From contig NZ_CP118269.1 in assembly GCF_030062155.1 (NCBI RefSeq), positions 806,001 to 870,000 of the forward strand: a DNA stretch of 64,000 nucleotides. The letters are read 5' to 3'. Shown here in pieces: positions 29,427 through 40,671 of the stretch. The notes under the pieces are model-generated. The model worked only from the letters and a program-made list of their open reading frames with translations, had not been told where the DNA came from and ran no database searches. How positions within the stretch are numbered: the first letter of the stretch is position 1; every line of letters starts with the position of its first letter. The translations under genes and the position numbers were made by a program. Origin of the DNA: Pantoea sp. Lij88. GTDB taxonomy: Bacteria; Pseudomonadota; Gammaproteobacteria; Enterobacterales; Enterobacteriaceae.

Positions 29427-30788
29427 ATGAATAGTTTCAGCCAGACAGCGGAAACGGTGCAGAAACGCACTAATGCCCGTTACTGGATTGTGGTGATGTT
29501 ATTTATCGTCACCTCATTCAACTACGGTGACCGCGCAACCATTTCGATTGCCGGTTCGGCGATGTCCAAAGATATCGGCCTCGACTCGGTCGGACTGGGC
29601 TATATCTTCTCTGCCTTCTCATGGGCGTACGTTATTGGTCAGATTCCGGGCGGCTGGCTGCTCGATCGCTTCGGCTCAAAACGTGTCTATTTCTGGAGCA
29701 TCTTTACCTGGTCGCTGTTTACCCTGCTGCAGGGCTTCGTTGATATCTTCAGCGGCTTCGGCATCATCATGTCGCTGTTTATTCTGCGTTTTCTGGTCGG
29801 TCTGGCCGAAGCGCCGTCCTTCCCCGGCAACAGCCGCATTGTGGCCGCCTGGTTCCCGGCGCAGGAGCGCGGCACGGCGGTCGCCATCTTCAACTCGGCG
29901 CAATACTTCGCCACGGTGATCTTCGCCCCCATCATGGGCTGGCTGGTCTCTGAAGTGGGCTGGGCGCACGTGTTCTGGTTCATGGGCGGCCTGGGCATCA
30001 TCCTCAGCTTTATCTGGCTGAAAGTGATCCACGATCCTACCGATCACCCCGGCGTGAACAAGGCTGAACTGGAGTACATGGAGCAGGGCGGCGCGCTGAT
30101 CAATATGGATGTCAAAAAGGACACCCGCAAAGTGAGCTGGAGCGAGAAGTGGTTCCAGATCAAACAGCTGCTGACGTCACGCATGATGCTGGGCATCTAC
30201 CTCGGTCAGTACTGTGTTAACGCCTTAACCTACTTCTTTATTACCTGGTTCCCGGTCTATCTGGTGCAGGCGCGCGGCATGTCGATTCTCAAAGCGGGCT
30301 TCATTGCTTCGATTCCGGCGGTGTGCGGCTTCCTCGGCGGCGTACTGGGTGGGGTGATTTCTGACTGGCTGATGCGAAAAACCGGCTCGCTGAATATCGC
30401 GCGTAAAACGCCGATTGTGCTCGGCATGCTGCTCTCTATTTCGATGGTGATGTGTAACTACACCGATACCGAATGGATGGTGGTGTTCTTTATGGCACTG
30501 GCGTTCTTCGGTAAAGGCATCGGTGCGCTGGGCTGGGCGGTGATGGCAGATACCGCGCCGAAAGAGATCAGCGGCCTGAGCGGTGGCCTGTTCAACATGT
30601 TCGGGAATATCTCCGGCATCGTTACCCCTATCGCCATCGGTTACATCATCGCGACAAGCGGATCCTTTGAGGGCGCGCTGGTCTATGTCGGCATTCATGC
30701 CTTTGTCGCCGCCTTCAGCTTCCTGGTGATTGCCGGAAACATCAAACGTGTCGAACTTCAATCCTGGCCCGGTAAGGACGCATCATGA
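29427..30788 (+). CDS. gudP: Glucarate/galactarate transporter GudP (MFS)
   Basis: Proton symporter of the anion:cation family (MFS) for D-glucarate and probably galactarate. 453 residues with twelve hydrophobic segments; family marks include [15 protein letters not shown] in helix 1, [17 protein letters not shown] after helix 2 and the late [21 protein letters not shown] 29427 follows AGGAG by six bases; an upstream in-frame ATG at 29376 lacks a site. The stop overlaps the gudX start (ATGA). Only one sugar-acid importer is present here; no garP homologue lies in the window. Confidence 0.95.
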   Translation: MNSFSQTAETVQKRTNARYWIVVMLFIVTSFNYGDRATISIAGSAMSKDIGLDSVGLGYIFSAFSWAYVIGQIPGGWLLDRFGSKRVYFWSIFTWSLFTLLQGFVDIFSGFGIIMSLFILRFLVGLAEAPSFPGNSRIVAAWFPAQERGTAVAIFNSAQYFATVIFAPIMGWLVSEVGWAHVFWFMGGLGIILSFIWLKVIHDPTDHPGVNKAELEYMEQGGALINMDVKKDTRKVSWSEKWFQIKQLLTSRMMLGIYLGQYCVNALTYFFITWFPVYLVQARGMSILKAGFIASIPAVCGFLGGVLGGVISDWLMRKTGSLNIARKTPIVLGMLLSISMVMCNYTDTEWMVVFFMALAFFGKGIGALGWAVMADTAPKEISGLSGGLFNMFGNISGIVTPIAIGYIIATSGSFEGALVYVGIHAFVAAFSFLVIAGNIKRVELQSWPGKDAS

Positions 30789-32131
30789 ATACGCAAAGTT
30801 CACCGGTGATTACTGAGATGCAGGTTATCCCGGTTGCCGGTTACGACAGCATGCTGCTCAACATTTGCGGTGCGCACAACGCCTGTTTTACCCGCAATAT
30901 CGTGGTGCTCACCGACAGCGCCGGTCACACCGGCGTCGGTGAAGCGCCAGGCGGCGACACCATCTATCAGACGCTGGTAGAGGCGATTCCGCAGGTGAAA
31001 GGTCAGCAGATTGCCCGAATGAACCGTCTGGTGCAGCAGGTGCACAAAGGCAATCAGTCGGCTGACTTCACCACCTTTGGCAACGGTGCCTGGACCTTTG
31101 AATTGCGGGTTAATGCCGTGGCCGCGCTGGAAGCCGCGCTGCTCGATCTGCTGGGACAGTGCCTGGGCGTTCCGGTGGCTGAACTGCTGGGACCGGGCAA
31201 ACAGCGTGATGAAGTCACGGTGCTGGGCTATCTGTTCTATCTCGGCGACCGCCGCAAAACCGATCTCCCTTATCTGAGTGGTGAGCAGGCCAGCCACGAC
31301 TGGTATCACCTGCGTCATCAGGAAGCGCTGACCAGCGATGCCGTGGTGCGGCTGGCTGAGGCCGCACAGGATAAATATGGCTTTAAAGATTTCAAGCTCA
31401 AAGGTGGCGTGCTCCCCGGTGAGCAGGAGATCGCCACGGCGGCAGCGCTCAAGCAGCGCTTTCCCGACGCCCGTATCACGGTCGACCCCAATGGGGCCTG
31501 GCTGCTGGATGAGGCGATAGCGCTGTGTAAAGGGATGCAGGATGTACTGAGCTACGCCGAAGATCCGTGCGGCGCGGAGCAGGGCTATTCGGGACGTGAA
31601 GTGATGGCCGAGTTCCGGCGCGCCACCGGCTTGCCGGTCGCCACCAATATGATCGCCACCAACTGGCGTGAAATGAACCACGCGGTGATGGTCAACGCGG
31701 TCGATATTCCGCTGGCCGATCCTCACTTCTGGACGCTGAGCGGCGCCGTGCGGGTCGCGCAGCTGTGCGATGAGTGGGGCCTCACCTGGGGCTGTCACTC
31801 CAATAACCACTTCGATATTTCGCTGGCGATGTTCACCCATGTGGGTGCAGCGGCGCCAGGCAATCCTACCGCGATTGATACCCACTGGATCTGGCAGGAG
31901 GGCGATCAGCGCCTGACTAAAAATCCGCTGCAAATCCGTAACGGGAAAATTGCCGTACCGGATGCGCCTGGCCTGGGCGTTGAGCTCGACTGGGAGCAGG
32001 TAAACAAAGCCCATCAGCTTTATCAGTCACTGCCCGCCGGTGCACGTAACGACGCCACCGCGATGCAGTATCTGGTTCCCGGCTGGACTTTTGATCGCAA
32101 GCGCCCGGCATTTGGCCGGACAACAGCATAA
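30785..32131 (+). CDS. gudX: Glucarate dehydratase-related protein GudX
   Basis: Enolase-superfamily paralogue of GudD; the E. coli protein has low glucarate/idarate dehydratase activity. The KxK base motif FKLKGG, the metal-binding run [16 protein letters not shown] and NMIAT, and the His-Asp region HSNNHFD are all present, so catalytic residues look intact. 448 residues. It begins inside the end of gudP (ATGA) and gudD follows ten bases after its stop. GudX and GudD share most residues over their full length, pointing to an old tandem duplication. Confidence 0.94.
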   Translation: MNTQSSPVITEMQVIPVAGYDSMLLNICGAHNACFTRNIVVLTDSAGHTGVGEAPGGDTIYQTLVEAIPQVKGQQIARMNRLVQQVHKGNQSADFTTFGNGAWTFELRVNAVAALEAALLDLLGQCLGVPVAELLGPGKQRDEVTVLGYLFYLGDRRKTDLPYLSGEQASHDWYHLRHQEALTSDAVVRLAEAAQDKYGFKDFKLKGGVLPGEQEIATAAALKQRFPDARITVDPNGAWLLDEAIALCKGMQDVLSYAEDPCGAEQGYSGREVMAEFRRATGLPVATNMIATNWREMNHAVMVNAVDIPLADPHFWTLSGAVRVAQLCDEWGLTWGCHSNNHFDISLAMFTHVGAAAPGNPTAIDTHWIWQEGDQRLTKNPLQIRNGKIAVPDAPGLGVELDWEQVNKAHQLYQSLPAGARNDATAMQYLVPGWTFDRKRPAFGRTTA

Positions 32132-32141
32132 GGAGCAGGAG

Positions 32142-33473
32142 ATGAGTTCAACACCGAAAGTGACCGCCATGCAGGTTATACCGGTCGCAGGCTACGACAG
32201 CATGCTGCTGAACCTCAGCGGCGCTCACTCGCCATTCTTTACCCGCAATATTGTGATTATCAAAGATAACGCCGGACACACCGGCGTCGGCGAAATTCCG
32301 GGCGGCGAGAAAATCCGCCAGACGCTGGAAGATGCCGCCTCGCTGGTGATCGGCAAAACGCTGGGTGAGTATAAAAATACCCTCAGCCTGGTGCGCAGCA
32401 CTTTTGCTGACCGCGATGCGAACGGGCGCGGCAACCAGACGTTTGATCTGCGCACCACGATCCATGTGGTGACCGGCATTGAAGCGGCGCTGCTTGACCT
32501 GCTGGGCCAGCACCTGGGCGTTAATGTCGCCTCGCTGCTGGGCGATGGGCAGCAGCGCGACCGCGTTGAGATGCTCGGCTACCTGTTCTACATCGGCGAC
32601 CGCAATAAAACGTCGCTCTCATATCAGAACCAGCAAAGCGACCCTTGCGACTGGTATCGGCTGCGTCACGAAGAGGCGCTCACCCCGGATGCGGTGGTGC
32701 GTCTGGCTGAAGCCGCTTATGAGAAATATGGCTTCAACGACTTCAAACTGAAAGGCGGCGTCTTGCGCGGCGGTGAAGAGGCTGAAGCGGTCACCGCGCT
32801 GGCAAAACGGTTCCCTGAAGCCCGTATCACCCTCGATCCCAACGGGGCCTGGTCGCTCAACGAGGCGATCATGCTCGGCAAACAGCTCAAAGGTGTGCTG
32901 GCCTACGCAGAAGATCCCTGTGGCGCCGAGCAGGGCTACTCCGGCCGCGAAGTGATGGCCGAGTTCCGCCGCGCCACCGGCATGCCGACCGCCACCAACA
33001 TGATCGCCACCGACTGGCGGCAGATGGGGCATACCCTGTCGCTGCAGTCGGTCGATATTCCGCTGGCTGACCCGCACTTCTGGACCATGCAGGGCTCGGT
33101 GCGGGTGGCACAGATGTGTCACGACTTCGGCCTGACCTGGGGTTCGCACTCCAATAACCATTTTGACATTTCGCTGGCGATGTTCACCCACGTTGCCGCT
33201 GCCGCGCCGGGTGCGATTACTGCGATTGATACCCACTGGATCTGGCAGGAGGGCAATCAGCGCCTGACCAAAGAGCCGTTCCAGATCAAGGGCGGCATGG
33301 TGCAGGTGCCGCAGAAACCGGGCCTGGGCGTTGAGCTGGATATGGATCAGGTGATGCAGGCCAACGCGCTCTATCAGAAGCAGGGGCTGGGCGCGCGTGA
33401 CGATGCCGAAGCGATGCAGTTTTTAGTGCCGGGATGGACTTTCGACAATAAACGTCCTTGCCTGGTACGTTAA
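32142..33473 (+). CDS. gudD: D-glucarate dehydratase
   Basis: Dehydrates D-glucarate (and idarate) to 5-keto-4-deoxy-D-glucarate, the compound that garD also makes. The enolase-superfamily residues are visible: FKLKGG with the two lysines, [27 protein letters not shown] and HSNNHFD. ATG 32142 follows AAGGAGCAGGAG and gives 443 residues; an in-frame ATG 34 codons earlier overlaps gudX and is not family-like. A stem-loop separates it from garL. Confidence 0.96.
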   Translation: MSSTPKVTAMQVIPVAGYDSMLLNLSGAHSPFFTRNIVIIKDNAGHTGVGEIPGGEKIRQTLEDAASLVIGKTLGEYKNTLSLVRSTFADRDANGRGNQTFDLRTTIHVVTGIEAALLDLLGQHLGVNVASLLGDGQQRDRVEMLGYLFYIGDRNKTSLSYQNQQSDPCDWYRLRHEEALTPDAVVRLAEAAYEKYGFNDFKLKGGVLRGGEEAEAVTALAKRFPEARITLDPNGAWSLNEAIMLGKQLKGVLAYAEDPCGAEQGYSGREVMAEFRRATGMPTATNMIATDWRQMGHTLSLQSVDIPLADPHFWTMQGSVRVAQMCHDFGLTWGSHSNNHFDISLAMFTHVAAAAPGAITAIDTHWIWQEGNQRLTKEPFQIKGGMVQVPQKPGLGVELDMDQVMQANALYQKQGLGARDDAEAMQFLVPGWTFDNKRPCLVR

Positions 33474-33480
33474 CCTTTTC

Positions 33481-33498
33481 GGCTCCCCGTGCGGAGCC
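33481..33498 (+). terminator. Stem-loop between gudD and garL
   Basis: GGCTCC / GGAGCC with a six-base loop, in a 45-base gap within a same-strand gene series. No T-run; more likely an mRNA processing or stability element than a full stop. It marks the join of what are two separate operons in E. coli. Confidence 0.4.
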
Positions 33499-33518
33499 AT
33501 CGTCACAGGAGTTCAACC

Positions 33519-34289
33519 ATGAGTAATGCAGCCTGGCCCAATGGATTTCGTCGTCGCCTGTTAGCGGGTGACACCCTGATTGGCAGCTGGTGCGCGCTGG
33601 CCAGTCCGATCTCAACTGAAATCCTGGGGCTGGCCGGTTTTGACTGGCTGGTCCTGGATGGAGAGCACGCGCCCAACGATATCACCACGTTTGTGCCGCA
33701 GCTGATGGCGCTGAAAGGCAGCCACAGTGCGCCTGTGGTGCGTCCGCCCTGTAACGAGCCGGTGATCATTAAGCGTCTGCTGGATATCGGGTTTAACAAC
33801 TTCCTGGTGCCGTTTGTCGAGACCGAAGAGGAAGCCCTGCGGGCGGTCGCTTCTACCCGCTATCCACCAGCCGGGATCCGCGGTGTTTCCGTGTCGCACC
33901 GCAGCAACATGTACGGCACGCTGCCGGATTACAACCAGCTCATTAATGACAACATCACGGTGCTGGTGCAGATCGAAACGCAGCAGGCGGTCGACAACAT
34001 TGACGCGATTGCAGCCGTTGACGGCGTGGACGGTATTTTTGTCGGGCCGGGCGATCTCTCCGCTGCGCTGGGCTACCTCGGCCAGCCTGCGCATCCTGAA
34101 GTGCTGAAAGTGATTAAACACGTCTTTGAACGTGCTAAAGCCGCCGGTAAGCCGAGCGGGATTCTGGCGCCGGTTGAAGCGGACGCGCGTCGCTATCTGG
34201 AGTGGGGCGCCACCTTTGTGGCCGTCGGCAGCGATGTCGGGATGTTCCGCAACGCCTCGCAGGCGTTATGCGACAAATTTAAGCGCTAA
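33519..34289 (+). CDS. garL: 5-keto-4-deoxy-D-glucarate aldolase
   Basis: HpcH/HpaI-family class II aldolase that splits 5-keto-4-deoxy-D-glucarate to pyruvate and tartronate semialdehyde. Family marks: [45 protein letters not shown] and [18 protein letters not shown] 33519 follows CAGGAG and gives 256 residues, as in E. coli. garR, which reduces the product, follows after 19 bases. Confidence 0.96.
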   Translation: MSNAAWPNGFRRRLLAGDTLIGSWCALASPISTEILGLAGFDWLVLDGEHAPNDITTFVPQLMALKGSHSAPVVRPPCNEPVIIKRLLDIGFNNFLVPFVETEEEALRAVASTRYPPAGIRGVSVSHRSNMYGTLPDYNQLINDNITVLVQIETQQAVDNIDAIAAVDGVDGIFVGPGDLSAALGYLGQPAHPEVLKVIKHVFERAKAAGKPSGILAPVEADARRYLEWGATFVAVGSDVGMFRNASQALCDKFKR

Positions 34290-34308
34290 TCAATTAGGGG
34301 GTAACGCA

Positions 34309-35193
34309 ATGAAAATTGGATTCATCGGCCTGGGCATCATGGGCAAACCCATGAGTAAAAATCTGGTGAAAGCCGGTTATTCGCTGGTGGTACGCGACAA
34401 CAACACCGAAAACGAAGCGGAACTGGCTAAACTGGGCGCGACCGTGGCGAAAACGCCAAAAGAGGTGGCGGAGCAGTGCGATGTGGTGATTACCATGGTG
34501 CCGAACTCGCCGCAGGTTATCGACGTCTGCCTGGGGAAAAACGGCATCATTGAGGGGGCGAAGCCGGGTCTGGTCGTCATCGACATGAGCTCAATTGCAC
34601 CGCTGGCGAGCCGTGAAGTGCATGACGCGCTGGCAGAAAAGCAGATAAAAATGCTCGATGCGCCGGTCAGTGGCGGCGAGCCAAAAGCGATTGAAGGCAC
34701 GCTCTCCGTGATGGTCGGCGGTGATAAAGCCGTGTTCGATGCCTGCTACGACATCATGAAGTCAATGGCGGGATCGGTGGTGCATACCGGCGACATCGGC
34801 GCAGGTAACGTGACCAAGCTGGCTAACCAGGTGATTGTGGCACTGAACATTGCGGCGATGTCTGAGGCGTTATCGCTGGCAACCAAAGCGGGTGTGAATC
34901 CGGATCTGGTTTATCAGGCCATTCGTGGCGGCCTGGCCGGCAGCACGGTGCTGGATGCGAAAGCGCCGATGGTGATGGATCGCAACTTCAAGCCGGGCTT
35001 CCGTATTGACCTGCATATCAAGGATCTGGCGAATGCGCTGGATACTTCGCACAGCATCGGCGCGCATCTGCCGCTGACCGCGGCGGTGATGGAGATGATG
35101 CAGACGCTGCGCAACGACGGACAGGGTAACGCCGACCACAGCGCGCTGGCCTGCTATTATGAGAAGTTAGCGAAGGTTGAAATCGCCCGCTAA
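34309..35193 (+). CDS. garR: Tartronate semialdehyde reductase
   Basis: NADH-dependent beta-hydroxyacid dehydrogenase that reduces tartronate semialdehyde to D-glycerate. The N-terminal nucleotide loop is [12 protein letters not shown], the substrate loop is [15 protein letters not shown], and the catalytic lysine is in GNVTKLANQ. Starting at ATG 34309 (AGGGGGT upstream) gives 294 residues, as in E. coli. A much longer open frame begins inside garL but is not coding there. Confidence 0.96.
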   Translation: MKIGFIGLGIMGKPMSKNLVKAGYSLVVRDNNTENEAELAKLGATVAKTPKEVAEQCDVVITMVPNSPQVIDVCLGKNGIIEGAKPGLVVIDMSSIAPLASREVHDALAEKQIKMLDAPVSGGEPKAIEGTLSVMVGGDKAVFDACYDIMKSMAGSVVHTGDIGAGNVTKLANQVIVALNIAAMSEALSLATKAGVNPDLVYQAIRGGLAGSTVLDAKAPMVMDRNFKPGFRIDLHIKDLANALDTSHSIGAHLPLTAAVMEMMQTLRNDGQGNADHSALACYYEKLAKVEIAR

Positions 35194-35266
35194 ATCCCGG
35201 TGCCGGTCTCACGAAACCGGACTGGTTCAGAGCCGTTTCAATAACTTAACTGCGCTCGGATTGCCT

Positions 35267-36406
35267 ATGAAAATCGTAATCGCACCGGATTCATATAAAG
35301 AGAGTTTATCCGCCCTGGATGTGGCATCGGCGATTGAAGCGGGTTTCCGTGACATTTTCCCTGATGCGCATTACGTGAAAATACCGGTCGCCGACGGCGG
35401 CGAAGGCACGGTAGAAGCGATGGTGGCGGCGACGAAGGGAAAAATCGTCAGGCTGAAGGTGACCGGACCGCTGGGCTCGCAGGTCGACGCCTTTTATGGC
35501 CTGTCCGGCGATGAGTCCACTGCCTATATCGAAATGGCAGCGGCCAGCGGACTGGAGCGGGTGCCTGCGTCCCAGCGTGACCCGCTGATCACGACCTCAT
35601 TCGGCACCGGCGAGTTGATCAGGCATGCGCTGGATAAGGGCGTCGCCCACATCATCATTGGTATCGGCGGCAGCGCCACCAATGATGGCGGAGCCGGGAT
35701 GATGCAGGCGCTGGGTGCGCGGCTGCTGGACGCCCAGGGCAACGAGATTGGTCACGGTGGTGGTGCGCTCTCAGACCTCGCCAGCATTGATATTGACGCG
35801 CTGGATGCCCGCATTCATCCGTGCCGCATTGAAGTGGCCTGTGATGTTACTAATCCGCTGACCGGCAAAGAGGGCGCATCGGCCATTTTTGGTCCGCAGA
35901 AAGGGGCGACGCCGGCGCTGGTGCAGCAGCTCGATCAGGCGCTGGCCCATTACGCCGCGATTATTCATCGCGACCTTGATATCGATGTGCTGCATATTCC
36001 GGGCGGTGGTGCCGCGGGCGGTATGGGCGCGGCGTTACACGCCTTCTGTCATGCGGAACTGCGGCGCGGCATTGAGATTGTCACGGAGGCGCTGGGGCTG
36101 GCTGAAGAGGTGAAAGATGCGGACCTGGTGATTACCGGTGAAGGGCGCATCGACAGCCAGAGTATTAATGGCAAGGTGCCGATTGGCGTTGCCAGCGTGG
36201 CGAAGCGCTTTAACAAGCCGGTGATTGGCATTGCCGGCAGCCTGACGGCGGATGTCGGCGTGGTGCATCAGCACGGAATCGATGCGGTATTCAGCGTGCT
36301 TTACAGCATCTGTTCACTGGATGAGGCGCTCGCCAGCGCCGGAAAGAATGTTGAGATGACGGCGCGTAATGTCGCCGCCACACTCAAACTCGCCGGGTTT
36401 CACTGA
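35267..36406 (+). CDS. garK: Glycerate 2-kinase GarK
   Basis: Type-1 glycerate kinase that turns D-glycerate into 2-phosphoglycerate, which enters glycolysis directly at enolase (eno is at 45.8 kb). Conserved marks: [44 protein letters not shown]-like AAGGMGAAL, and [14 protein letters not shown] 35267 gives 379 residues (E. coli 381). Last gene of the series; a strong stem-loop follows. It resembles GarK more than GlxK by its C-terminal [14 protein letters not shown]. Confidence 0.94.
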   Translation: MKIVIAPDSYKESLSALDVASAIEAGFRDIFPDAHYVKIPVADGGEGTVEAMVAATKGKIVRLKVTGPLGSQVDAFYGLSGDESTAYIEMAAASGLERVPASQRDPLITTSFGTGELIRHALDKGVAHIIIGIGGSATNDGGAGMMQALGARLLDAQGNEIGHGGGALSDLASIDIDALDARIHPCRIEVACDVTNPLTGKEGASAIFGPQKGATPALVQQLDQALAHYAAIIHRDLDIDVLHIPGGGAAGGMGAALHAFCHAELRRGIEIVTEALGLAEEVKDADLVITGEGRIDSQSINGKVPIGVASVAKRFNKPVIGIAGSLTADVGVVHQHGIDAVFSVLYSICSLDEALASAGKNVEMTARNVAATLKLAGFH

Positions 36407-36432
36407 CCGCTATTGCCAGACCTCTTTATCCG

Positions 36433-36466
36433 CCGGGCCGCGCATCAATGCTGATGCGCGGCCCGG
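36433..36466. terminator. Stem-loop between convergent garK and barA
   Basis: Perfect 15-bp inverted repeat CCGGGCCGCGCATCA / TGATGCGCGGCCCGG, loop ATGC. Very stable. No T-run on either strand, but its place between convergent ends suits a bidirectional terminator. Confidence 0.65.
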
Positions 36467-36501
36467 TGCGCGTCTGCACTGGCGACAGACTCGCAGAAAC
36501 C

Positions 36502-39231
36502 TCAGCCAATCCCTAACAGCTGCCGGGCCTCTCTGGCGACATTCTCCATCTCATCCTGCAGCTCCAGCAGTTCCGGCTCCAGTGCGGCAATATCGCTGGC
36601 CTCCAGCAGGCCCCGCTCCAGCTGATGACAGAGTTGCTTCATGCGCGGCACGCCGCTGTAGCTGGCACTGCCGTGCAGCTTGTGAATAATCTCACGCAGG
36701 GCGTTGACCTCATTGGTCGCCATAAACTGCGCCATCTTCGCATGCACTTCCGGTAAAAACTCCAGCAGCATCCGCAGCAGGTCGCGCGCCAGTTCGGGTT
36801 TGTTCGCCGCCTGCCGCAGCGCCAGTTGCCAGTCCAGCGTCGGTAATATCGGCAGCAGTTCCGGCACAGCGGCCACCGGTGGCGGCGTGTAGCGTGCCAG
36901 CAGCTGTCTTAACTTGCTCTCATCAATCGGCTTGGCAAGGTAGTCATTCATGCCCGCCTTGATTAACTGCTCGCGCTCGCCATCAATCGCATGGGCGGTC
37001 ACCGCCACAATCGGCGTACTGGCGTGATGCGGCATGCTGCGGATAATTTCGCTGGCGCGGATGCCGTCAATCTCAGGCATCTGAATATCCATCAGAATCA
37101 CATCCAGCGACTGCTGGCGCGCCTCGCGAATGGCGTGTTCGGCACTGCTGCACAGCAGGATGTTCTGCACCTGCTCCTCCAGCAGCGCACCAATCAGTTT
37201 GAGGTTGGCGGGGTTATCATCCACCGCCATCACCGTCAGCGGCAGACGCGGTGAAAGCGGCAGCTCACTGATCTGACGGGTGTGAAGATCCAGTAACATT
37301 GGCAGGAGTCGCGTCAGGGAGATCGGCTTAGCGATGCAGCCATCGATGCCGCGGACCTTCAGCTCATCTGCCAGTAACATCATCGGGCTGGGAAGCGCCA
37401 TCAGCACGTTGTCTGCCCGATCCAGCAGCCCATTGATCATGCGCTCATTGAGCAGTTCGGGCTGGCTGATATCGACCGGCATCGCCATCAGCAGCAGCGG
37501 ATAGTGAGACTCTTTTAAACCCTCCAGCGTTTCGCTGTAATCGATCTGCAACGGCGTGGCGCTCAGCATCTCCAGCGCCGGGCTGGCAACGTTTGCATCG
37601 GCTTCCACATAGGCAATGCGCGCATGTGACAGCGCCTCCAGCACGCGCGGCATGCCGGGCGCATTGGGATTGAGATCCAGCTGCACGCGAATCACAAAGA
37701 CAGATCCCTGATCCGGCTCGCTGCTGAAGGTGATTTCGCCGCCCATCTCCCGCACCAGTTTCTGGGTGATCACCAGCCCCAGCCCGGTCCCGCCATGCCG
37801 GCGTGTAATACTGGCGTCAGCCTGACGGAACGCCTGGAACAGCTGTGTCTTTTGCTGCTCAGAGATGCCGATGCCGGTGTCCTCAACCTGTATCTCCAGC
37901 TCGACGCGCGACTGCGTAATCACCCGTTGTCCGACACGCAGGCCGATGTATCCCTTTTCGGTAAACTTAATGGCGTTACCGATAAGGTTGATCAGAATCT
38001 GCTGCAGCCGCAGCGCATCCCCAATCACGTTGTCCGGCACGCTGCTGTCACACACCACCGTCAGCTCCAGCCCCTTGTCATGCGCTGACGGCGCCAGCAG
38101 CACCAGGGTTTCATCCAGCGTGGCGCGCAGCGGGAAGGGGATCGCCTCCAGCATCAGCTTGCCCGCTTCCAGCTTCGAAAAGTCGAGCACGTCATTGATG
38201 ATGCTGAGCAGGTTGTTAGCGGAACGTTCGATGGTCTGCATATAGTCGCGCTGGGTGGTGCGCAGCTGGGTTTTCAGCATCTGCCGGGTAAAGCCCAGCA
38301 CGCCATTCAGCGGCGTCCGCAGCTCATGGGACATATTGGCCAGAAACTCAGATTTGATACGCGCCGCTTCCTGGGCGCGTTTCTTCGCCAGATCCAGCTC
38401 AACGTTCTGAATCTCCAGCTGTTCCAGCGTTTCACGCAGGTCGTAGGTCGCCTGGTCGATGTTGTGCTGCATCTCTTCGTGATAGGCGGTCAGCGACATC
38501 GCCATCGCGTTGATACCGTTTTTCAGAATGCTGAGTTCACCCAGCATGTAGCCCTCAACGCGGCTGTCGAGCTGGCCGCGACGGATGCGGTCAACGGTGG
38601 TGACCATATTGCGGATCGGGCCGGTCACATCGCGCATCAGACGATAGGCAAACAGCATGGCGAGACAGAGGCAGAAGAGCAGCATCAGCGTGGCGACAAA
38701 CACCTCTTTGTACTGCTGCAGCCGCACCGACTGCAGATCGAGTTCTATCGCCACATAACCCAGCGGATTGCCCGACGGCTTGGCATCCTCATCCGGTAAT
38801 TCATCCACATCGTAACGCTCGCTGGTAATCGGCGTGCGCAGAATCAGTATGCTGCCGTGACGCTCCATTGAGACATCGTCGGGCAGGGCGCGGATATCAT
38901 CCTGTTGCAGCAGGCTGAGGTTTTGCTTGTGGTTGGAGGTGACGTAGAGCTGATTGTGGTTATCAAACACCGAGATTGCCCGGACGATGCCGGAGTGGCG
39001 GCGGTGCAGCAGGCTGACCAGTTCACGCATGGCATCACGGTTGTGCCAGGTCATGCTGTATTCGCTGGAGATCGCCAGCGGTTCGATGATGTTGGCCCCG
39101 GCATCGATTACCTGGCGCTGCAGTTCATTGTAGCGATGCACCACAAAAAATGAGCTGAGCAGCAGGCCAACCATCAGCGTGGGTGCCAGAATTAAAATCA
39201 TCATTCGCGCCCGCAGGCTGTATTTGGTCAT
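36502..39231 (-). CDS. barA: Hybrid sensor kinase BarA
   Basis: Tripartite membrane sensor of the BarA-UvrY system, which responds to acetate/formate-type signals and switches on csrB/csrC transcription. 909 residues (E. coli 918). Order: transmembrane helix near residues 10-31, periplasmic sensor region, second helix near 170-195, HAMP, histidine kinase with H302 ([12 protein letters not shown]), ATPase lobe ([13 protein letters not shown]), receiver with D715 ([12 protein letters not shown]), and an HPt domain with H853 ([11 protein letters not shown]). All three phospho-relay residues are kept. Its RNA target csrB is about 11 kb away in this window. Confidence 0.97.
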   Translation of the reverse strand: MTKYSLRARMMILILAPTLMVGLLLSSFFVVHRYNELQRQVIDAGANIIEPLAISSEYSMTWHNRDAMRELVSLLHRRHSGIVRAISVFDNHNQLYVTSNHKQNLSLLQQDDIRALPDDVSMERHGSILILRTPITSERYDVDELPDEDAKPSGNPLGYVAIELDLQSVRLQQYKEVFVATLMLLFCLCLAMLFAYRLMRDVTGPIRNMVTTVDRIRRGQLDSRVEGYMLGELSILKNGINAMAMSLTAYHEEMQHNIDQATYDLRETLEQLEIQNVELDLAKKRAQEAARIKSEFLANMSHELRTPLNGVLGFTRQMLKTQLRTTQRDYMQTIERSANNLLSIINDVLDFSKLEAGKLMLEAIPFPLRATLDETLVLLAPSAHDKGLELTVVCDSSVPDNVIGDALRLQQILINLIGNAIKFTEKGYIGLRVGQRVITQSRVELEIQVEDTGIGISEQQKTQLFQAFRQADASITRRHGGTGLGLVITQKLVREMGGEITFSSEPDQGSVFVIRVQLDLNPNAPGMPRVLEALSHARIAYVEADANVASPALEMLSATPLQIDYSETLEGLKESHYPLLLMAMPVDISQPELLNERMINGLLDRADNVLMALPSPMMLLADELKVRGIDGCIAKPISLTRLLPMLLDLHTRQISELPLSPRLPLTVMAVDDNPANLKLIGALLEEQVQNILLCSSAEHAIREARQQSLDVILMDIQMPEIDGIRASEIIRSMPHHASTPIVAVTAHAIDGEREQLIKAGMNDYLAKPIDESKLRQLLARYTPPPVAAVPELLPILPTLDWQLALRQAANKPELARDLLRMLLEFLPEVHAKMAQFMATNEVNALREIIHKLHGSASYSGVPRMKQLCHQLERGLLEASDIAALEPELLELQDEMENVAREARQLLGIG

Positions 39232-39325
39232 AATAGTCGCCTGGCTACTCCGGCATTAACGTCCCTGTGCATGCTGTCGACAAAAACTATGCAGGTCGTT
39301 TTCGATAAAGAGAATTAATAACACT

Positions 39326-40642
39326 ATGGCGCAATTCTACGTTGCAAAACAGCGCGTGACGACGCAACAACGGATCACCGTCACCATTGAGGAGCTTGAC
39401 CCGTTTGGACAAGGGGTGGCGCGCCACAAGGGCAAAACCCTTTTTGTCACGGGTGCTCTGCCGGGTGAACAGGCGGAGGTCGTGCTGACAGAGGATAAAC
39501 GTCAATTTGCCCGCGCGAAAGTGACACGACTGATTAGCCGCAGCCCGGACCGCGTCGCACCACGCTGCCCGCACTACGATCGCTGCGGCGGCTGCCAGCA
39601 GCAGCATGCGGATGTCGCGCTGCAACAGCAGAGCAAATCCCAGGCGCTGAGCCGGATGCTGAGCCAGGCGTCGTCACAGAACGTGGCCGTGGATGAGGTG
39701 ATTGCCGGACAGCCCTGGGGCTATCGCCGTCGTGCCCGTCTGGGTCTGCAATGGCAAAATAAAGCGCAGCGCCTGCAGATGGGCTTCCGCCAGGAAGCCA
39801 GCAACGATCTGGTCGATATTCAGCACTGCCCCGTTTTAGTGCCCGAACTTGAGGCATTACTGGTTCCGCTGCACCAGTGTCTCAGCGACTTACGCGCCGT
39901 CAGGCGTCTCGGGCATGTGGAACTGGTGCTGGCCGACAACGGCCCGCTGATGATTCTGCGCCATCTTGATGCGCTGCATGCCGATGACCGTGAAAAACTG
40001 GAACAGTTTTCGCATAAGCATCAGCTGATGCTGTTCCTGGATGCGGGCGATGAAGCATTAACCGCGTTAAGTCCGTCGACGCCGTTTTATCAATCTCACC
40101 AGCTTAAGCTAACCTTCAGCCCACAGGATTTTATTCAGGTTAACGATGGTGTTAATCAGCAGATGGTAGCGAAGGCGATCGCCTGGCTCGATCTGCAACC
40201 GGAAGACCGGGTGCTGGATCTGTTTTGCGGCATGGGAAACTTCACACTTCCTATAGGAATCTTCGTACATAATGTGGTTGGTGTGGAGGGGATTGCAGCA
40301 TTAGTGCGGCAGGCAGCGTATAATGCTGATTTGAATAATCTTAAAAATGTAAGTTTCTTTCAGCATAATCTGGAAGAAGAGGTGTCGCGCCAGCCGTGGG
40401 CGGCACAGGGTTTTAACAAGGTATTACTCGATCCGGCACGCGCCGGGGCTGCGGGCGTAATGGCGCATGTGGTTAAACTTGCACCAGAACGCGTGGTCTA
40501 TGTTTCGTGTAATCCCACAACACTCGCCCGCGACAGTCAGACATTGCTGTCGGCAGGCTACCAATTGGAAAGGGTCGCGATGCTGGATATGTTCCCACAT
40601 ACCCGTCATCTCGAATCCATGGTGCTGTTCAGAAAAACATAA
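39326..40642 (+). CDS. rlmD: 23S rRNA m5U1939 methyltransferase
   Basis: RlmD (RumA) makes 5-methyluridine at 1939 of 23S rRNA. An N-terminal TRAM domain (about residues 10-70) is followed by the 4Fe-4S cysteines in [10 protein letters not shown] with the fourth in HCPVL, a SAM domain ([12 protein letters not shown]) and the catalytic Cys in [12 protein letters not shown]. 438 residues. Divergent from barA and 29 bases ahead of relA, as in E. coli. Confidence 0.97.
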   Translation: MAQFYVAKQRVTTQQRITVTIEELDPFGQGVARHKGKTLFVTGALPGEQAEVVLTEDKRQFARAKVTRLISRSPDRVAPRCPHYDRCGGCQQQHADVALQQQSKSQALSRMLSQASSQNVAVDEVIAGQPWGYRRRARLGLQWQNKAQRLQMGFRQEASNDLVDIQHCPVLVPELEALLVPLHQCLSDLRAVRRLGHVELVLADNGPLMILRHLDALHADDREKLEQFSHKHQLMLFLDAGDEALTALSPSTPFYQSHQLKLTFSPQDFIQVNDGVNQQMVAKAIAWLDLQPEDRVLDLFCGMGNFTLPIGIFVHNVVGVEGIAALVRQAAYNADLNNLKNVSFFQHNLEEEVSRQPWAAQGFNKVLLDPARAGAAGVMAHVVKLAPERVVYVSCNPTTLARDSQTLLSAGYQLERVAMLDMFPHTRHLESMVLFRKT

Positions 40643-40671
40643 GCGATGTAAGTCGTTGTGCAGGAGAGGTT

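Noticed and set aside
30800..32014. 404-codon open frame on the minus strand opposite gudX
   Set aside because: Lies wholly antisense to a conserved enzyme gene, has no family motif or ribosome site, and follows from the GC-rich codon pattern of gudX.
34126..34308. Extended N-terminus for garR reading into garL
   Set aside because: The extra 61 residues overlap garL and are not family-like; ATG 34309 with AGGGGG gives the usual 294 residues.
36433..36466. Long perfect palindrome that might be a transposon end or REP element
   Set aside because: Single copy in the window, between convergent genes, with no target duplication; best read as a terminator stem.
27236..36500. Possible recent horizontal transfer of the gud/gar cluster
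   Set aside because: No integrase, tRNA insertion, direct repeats or visible base-composition break at either edge; part of the cluster sits at the same place in E. coli.
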